A stretch of 64,000 nt of DNA from Pseudomonas rubra. Its GTDB lineage: Bacteria > Pseudomonadota > Gammaproteobacteria > Pseudomonadales > Pseudomonadaceae. Position 1 is the first letter of the stretch; every line of letters begins with the position of its first letter. Below, one piece after another: positions 60,704-64,000 of this stretch. Both the position numbers and the translations under genes were made by a program. The notes below the pieces were generated by a model that was given only the letters and a program-made list of their open reading frames with translations, made no database searches and was not told where the DNA came from. Where the stretch lies: contig NZ_JAMDGZ010000015.1 in assembly GCF_028656935.1 (NCBI RefSeq), positions 62,001 through 126,000 on the forward strand. Reading direction: 5' to 3'.

Positions 60704-61604
60704 AGAATTCAGCCCCCAGGCACAGCAACAGCAGCCACAACCACACACCCTGGCAGACCAGACGCCAGCCGCGCTCGATAGCCTCGGCATCGGCCTGTGG
60801 ACCTTCGCCCAGTTGCGGGCGCTCATGCAGCTCGCCGTGATACACCGCCGGGCCGCCCAGCTCGACGCCCAAGGCGCCGGCCCCGGCCGCCATCACCGGG
60901 CCGGCGTTGGGGCTGTCCCACAACGGCGCCTGGCGCCGCCAGCAACGCAGGGCCAGGCGGGTCTTGCCTAGCAGTGCGTAGGTCAATGCCACCAAGCGCG
61001 CCGGAATATAGTTGAGCAGGTCATCGATTTTCGCAGCGGCCCAGCCAAAACGCTCGAAGCGTTCATTACGATAGCCCCACATCGCGTCCAGGGTATTGCT
61101 CAGGCGGTAAAGCACCACCCCGGGGACACCGGCGACGACAAACCAGAACAACGCGGCGAACACCGCATCGCTGCCGTTCTCCAGCACCGATTCGGTGGCA
61201 GCGCGAGCCACGGCGGTTTCATCGAGCTCGCGGGTTTCACGGCTGACCAGATAGCCCACCCGCAGCCGGGCCTTTTCCAGATCACCCTGGCGCAAGGCCT
61301 CGGCCACTGGCGTCACGTGTTCGCCAAGGCTGCGCAGGCCCAAGGCGCAATACAGCGCCAGCACTTCAACCAGCCAGCCAATGTACGGCAGCCAGGACAG
61401 CAGCATGGCGAGGAAGGTTAGCGGCACCACGGCCAGGAACCAGGCCGTAACCCCATGACTGCGCCAGCCACGCCCGCCGGCATTGAAACGTTGCTCCAGG
61501 CGCGCAGCCATGCGCCCGAACGCTACCAGTGGATGCCGGCGTTTAGGCTCACCCAGCAGCCCATCCAGTGCCACCCCGGCCACCGTCAGCAAGGCCACAC
61601 TCAT
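60696..61604 (-). CDS. cobD: Adenosylcobinamide-phosphate synthase CobD/CbiB
   Basis: A 302-residue inner-membrane protein, CbiB family, attaching aminopropanol (phosphate) to cobyric acid. It has several hydrophobic helices and motifs [16 protein letters not shown] near the N-terminus, [20 protein letters not shown], and [20 protein letters not shown]. The start MSVALLT at 61604 shares its first base with the bluB stop (TGATG). It acts next to CobC (decarboxylase) and before CobP in the pathway. Confidence 0.94.
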   Translation of the reverse strand: MSVALLTVAGVALDGLLGEPKRRHPLVAFGRMAARLEQRFNAGGRGWRSHGVTAWFLAVVPLTFLAMLLSWLPYIGWLVEVLALYCALGLRSLGEHVTPVAEALRQGDLEKARLRVGYLVSRETRELDETAVARAATESVLENGSDAVFAALFWFVVAGVPGVVLYRLSNTLDAMWGYRNERFERFGWAAAKIDDLLNYIPARLVALTYALLGKTRLALRCWRRQAPLWDSPNAGPVMAAGAGALGVELGGPAVYHGELHERPQLGEGPQADAEAIERGWRLVCQGVWLWLLLLCLGAEFYA

Positions 61605-62251
61605 CAAGACTCTCCCCACTGGTTCTCATACAACAATTCGTGCAGCGGCTGCGCCGTGGCCCAGCCCTCGAGCACCAGCATGGGCGCCGGGTAGAATTCT
61701 TGCACCGGGCCCAGGCACAGGATCGCCAGCGGCTTGGCGCCGGCCGGCATGCCCAACAGCGTGGCCAGAGCCTGGGGCTCGAACAGCGACACCCAGCCCA
61801 TCCCCAGGCCTTCGGCGCGGGCCGCCAGCCAGAGGTTCTGGATCGCACAGGACAGCGACGCCAGGTCCATTTCCGGCAAGGTGCGGCGGCCGAAGATATG
61901 CGCGTCGCGCTCATCCATCAGCGCAGCGACCAGCAGCTCGGCGCAGTCGTTGATGCCCTCGACCTTGAGTTTCATGAAGTCGTCTGAGCGCTCACCTAAC
62001 GCCTGCGCGGTGCGCAGCCGCTCCTCTTCGACCAGGGCCTGGATACCCTGGCGCAATTGCGGCTGGGTAATGCGAATAAACCGCCAGGGCTGCATCAGGC
62101 CGACGCTGGGGGCCTGATGCGCAGCCTCAAGCAGGCGGGCGAGCAACTCAGGGGCGACTTCGCCACCACTGAAGTGGCGCATATCACGGCGCTCGCCGAT
62201 GGCGCGGTAAACCGCAGCGCGCTCGGCTGCGCTAAAAGCATGTTCGTTCAT
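61604..62251 (-). CDS. bluB: 5,6-dimethylbenzimidazole synthase BluB
   Basis: A 215-residue flavin-destroying enzyme converting reduced FMN and oxygen into dimethylbenzimidazole, the lower ligand of B12. Nitroreductase-like FMN fold: [20 protein letters not shown] at the N-terminus and [17 protein letters not shown] (the BluB-specific loop). The ATG at 62251 overlaps the cobB stop by 4 bases and is preferred to a GTG two codons earlier. Its presence shows that an oxygen-dependent lower-ligand route is encoded with the assembly genes. Confidence 0.93.
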   Translation of the reverse strand: MNEHAFSAAERAAVYRAIGERRDMRHFSGGEVAPELLARLLEAAHQAPSVGLMQPWRFIRITQPQLRQGIQALVEEERLRTAQALGERSDDFMKLKVEGINDCAELLVAALMDERDAHIFGRRTLPEMDLASLSCAIQNLWLAARAEGLGMGWVSLFEPQALATLLGMPAGAKPLAILCLGPVQEFYPAPMLVLEGWATAQPLHELLYENQWGES

Positions 62252-63543
62252 GGACACAACAGCGCCGCCGACGCCTGGGGGTTGGAAGCAAAGTAGAAAT
62301 GCACGTAGGAAGCGGTCAGCCGGCCGCGGCGGTACACCGCCTCGGCGCCCCGGCCACCGTTGGGGCTCTGGCCACGGGCAATCGGTTCAAGCTCGGTGCT
62401 GGTCAGCGAATGATGGTAGGTGTGCCCGCGCAGGGTGCCTTCCGGCAGCTCTACTGCTTGCAGGGCCAGGGCGGCCAGGCGCTTCTGCATCACCGCCTCG
62501 CCAGCCAGCAGGCCAAGCAGCTCGGCGCGCTCGCCGGCCACATCGGTCAGGGCATCGAGCAGGTAGAGCATGCCGCCGCATTCGGCGAGCAACGGTTTAC
62601 CGGCGTGATGGTGGGCGCGAATGGCGTCGAGCATCGGTGTGTTGGCAGCCAGCGCCTGGTGATGCAGCTCCGGGTAACCACCGGGCAGGTACAGGCTGTC
62701 GGCTGGCGGCAAGCTTGCGTCATGCAGCGGTGAGAAGAACGCCAGCTGCGCACCCATGCCGCGCAACAGGTCGAGGTTGGCACCATAGGTAAAGGCAAAG
62801 GCCTCGTCACGGGCAACCGCGATGCGCACGCCTTGCAGCAAAGGCTCGATGGCAACTTCACTCGGCGCTGCGAAACTCACCGCCGGCGGCAAGGCCGCAT
62901 CGCAGCTGGCGCCCAGGGCAGCTGCAGCCGCATCCAGGCGCGCATCGAGGTCGTTCAGCTCGCTGGCCTGGACCAGCCCCAGGTGGCGGCTCGGCAGCTC
63001 GATGCCGGTTTCACGCGACAACCCACCGTACCAGCGCAGCCCTTGGGTCAGGCTGCCTTCAAGCAACTGGGCATGGCGCAAGGTACCGACACGGTTGGCC
63101 AGCACCCCGGCAAACGGCAGGTCCGGCTGATAACGCGCCAGGCCCAGGGCCAGCGCACCGAAAGTCTGAGCCATGGCCGTGCCATCGATCACCGCCAGCA
63201 CCGGTACGCCAAAATGCCGGGCCAGGTCGGCGCTCGATGGCGTGCCATCGAACAAGCCCATGACCCCTTCAATCAGGATCAGGTCGGCCTCGGCCGCCGC
63301 TTCCCACAACAGCCGACGGCTCTCCTGCTCGCCGACCATCCACAGATCAAGCTGATACACCGGCGCGCCGCTGGCGCGCTCGAGGATCATCGGGTCGAGA
63401 AAGTCCGGGCCGCACTTGAATACCCGGACCTTGCGGCCCTGGTTGCGATGCAGGCGCGCCAGCGCGGCAGTCACCGTGGTCTTGCCCTGGCCGGACGCCG
63501 GTGCTGCGATCAGCACCGCCGGGCAATGGCGCGCATCACTCAT
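62248..63543 (-). CDS. cobB: Cobyrinic acid a,c-diamide synthase CobB
   Basis: A 431-residue glutamine amidotransferase (CbiA/CobB) for side chains a and c. The ATPase half has APASGQGKTTVTAALARLHR and FKCGPDFLDPMILERASG; the glutaminase half has LPGGYPELH and AECGGMLYLLDAL with the nucleophilic cysteine. It overlaps both cobO and bluB by 4 bases. In the aerobic pathway it acts on hydrogenobyrinic acid before cobalt insertion. Confidence 0.95.
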   Translation of the reverse strand: MSDARHCPAVLIAAPASGQGKTTVTAALARLHRNQGRKVRVFKCGPDFLDPMILERASGAPVYQLDLWMVGEQESRRLLWEAAAEADLILIEGVMGLFDGTPSSADLARHFGVPVLAVIDGTAMAQTFGALALGLARYQPDLPFAGVLANRVGTLRHAQLLEGSLTQGLRWYGGLSRETGIELPSRHLGLVQASELNDLDARLDAAAAALGASCDAALPPAVSFAAPSEVAIEPLLQGVRIAVARDEAFAFTYGANLDLLRGMGAQLAFFSPLHDASLPPADSLYLPGGYPELHHQALAANTPMLDAIRAHHHAGKPLLAECGGMLYLLDALTDVAGERAELLGLLAGEAVMQKRLAALALQAVELPEGTLRGHTYHHSLTSTELEPIARGQSPNGGRGAEAVYRRGRLTASYVHFYFASNPQASAALLCP

Positions 63544-64000
63544 AGTTCGACGCCCTTCTGGGCGCGAATGCCGGCCTGGAAGGCGTGCTTGATCATACCC
63601 ATTTCAGTGACGGTGTCGGCCAGTTCGATCATTTCATCCTTGGCCGCACGACCGGTGACAATCACATGCTGCATCGGCGGGCGGGCCTGCAGGTCGCTGA
63701 GCACCTGGTCCAGATCGAGGTAGCCATGTTTGAGGGCGATGTTCAGCTCATCGAGCAGCACAAAGGCGATCGACGGGTCCTGGAGCATCTGCCGCGACAC
63801 CGCCCAGGCGGCTTCGGCAGCGGCAATGTCGCGCTGGCGGTCCTGGGTTTCCCAGGTAAAGCCCTCGCCCATCACGTGGTAACGCACCTGCTCGGGGAAG
63901 CGCCGGAAGAACAGCTCTTCGCCGGTGCTGTTGCGGCCCTTGATGAACTGCACCACACCGCACTGCATGCCGTGGCCCATGGCCCGGGCGAGCATGCCGA
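63540..64000 (-). CDS. cobO: Cob(I)yrinic acid a,c-diamide adenosyltransferase, N-terminus cut off
   Basis: The C-terminal 153 or so residues of a CobO/BtuR-type corrinoid adenosyltransferase; the frame continues past the window end, so the P-loop and start are missing. Visible: GHGMQCGVVQFIKGRNSTGE, FVLLDELNIALKHGYLDLDQ, and VIVTGRAAKDEMIELADTVT. It transfers the 5'-deoxyadenosyl group of ATP to the cobalt. It overlaps cobB by 4 bases and is the first cob gene seen on this strand; any cobalamin riboswitch would be upstream, outside. Confidence 0.95.
   Translation of the reverse strand, partial: GMLARAMGHGMQCGVVQFIKGRNSTGEELFFRRFPEQVRYHVMGEGFTWETQDRQRDIAAAEAAWAVSRQMLQDPSIAFVLLDELNIALKHGYLDLDQVLSDLQARPPMQHVIVTGRAAKDEMIELADTVTEMGMIKHAFQAGIRAQKGVEL

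Noticed and set aside
62248-64000. Cobalamin riboswitch for the cob genes
   Set aside because: No such structure is visible between the tightly overlapping cob genes; if present it must be upstream of cobO, outside the window.
1-64000. CRISPR array, prophage or intact insertion sequence
   Set aside because: No regularly spaced direct repeats, no transposase, integrase or phage structural genes; repeats are REP-type palindromes.

Overview
The window is a 64 kb stretch of GC-rich (roughly 63% by eye) chromosome from a Pseudomonas, most likely of the putida/fluorescens side of the genus. Support comes from the classic Pseudomonas REP pairs (GTGGGAGCGGGCTTGCC type) between many genes, the gene content (AlgO/Prc, the SSS-type kinase MxtR/CrbS, RdgC, a fused assimilatory nitrate reductase, an aerobic-type cob cluster), and neighbourhoods I remember from Pseudomonas genomes (minDE, RluA-like, M18 peptidase; GntR, ABC, HAD, Qor, prc, EAL protein, FKBP). 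It is mostly ordinary core chromosome: I see no prophage, CRISPR array or intact insertion sequence.

Layout. 1-5.2 kb: end of minD, minE, an RluA-type pseudouridine synthase, an M18 aminopeptidase, a 54-residue membrane protein and a large MscS-type channel. 5.2-11.5 kb: a GntR/UTRA repressor divergent from an ABC importer operon (binding protein, alkaline-phosphatase-superfamily enzyme, two permeases, ATPase, HAD phosphatase); two repressor-like palindromes lie between them. 11.5-11.7 kb: a REP element beside a small nested inverted-repeat element. 11.7-19.1 kb: quinone oxidoreductase, prc/algO, an EAL-CBS-GGDDF protein, a two-gene Xre/unknown unit, a DUF1232 protein and an FKBP lipoprotein; two head-to-head consensus DnaA boxes sit before the DUF1232 gene. 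19.3-24.95 kb: an AraC regulator, an EmrA/EmrB/TolC-type tripartite pump and a convergent LysR regulator.

25-32 kb: nitrate assimilation on the minus strand (nasA fused to a diflavin reductase, then nirB-nirD). Both nasA and nirB have a sigma-54 -24/-12 promoter and a terminator hairpin in the leader; the nasA leader also has a hexaloop hairpin of the ANTAR (NasT/NasR) type. So nitrogen limitation (NtrC) and nitrate-dependent antitermination probably act together. 32.4-37.4 kb: a DUF1266 protein and a very large membrane-anchored J-protein converge on an HscC-like Hsp70, resembling the E. coli ybe-djl-hscC cluster. 37.6-37.8 kb: tRNA-Val and tRNA-Asp with a strong promoter and terminator. Then rdgC, a guanidine-II riboswitch with its Gdx exporter, an LplT-PlsC fusion, a TDT/SLAC1 transporter divergent from an MFS transporter, the hybrid kinase mxtR, rmuC, a Sel1 protein, an approximately 1 kb gap without a convincing gene, two small hypotheticals, a FadL porin and a periplasmic glutathione peroxidase.

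53.5-64 kb: a MarR-controlled MFS pump with a translationally coupled 40-residue membrane protein, then the late cobalamin pathway on the minus strand, packed with 1-4 base overlaps: cobO (cut by the window end), cobB, bluB, cobD, cobC, cobQ, cobP, cobT, the alpha-ribazole phosphatase and cobS. These cover a,c-diamidation, adenosylation, amidation, aminopropanol attachment, lower-ligand synthesis and final assembly. The most unusual items are the chaperone module, the nitrate leaders, the REP-associated palindromic element, the paired DnaA boxes and the unassigned phospho-compound uptake operon.
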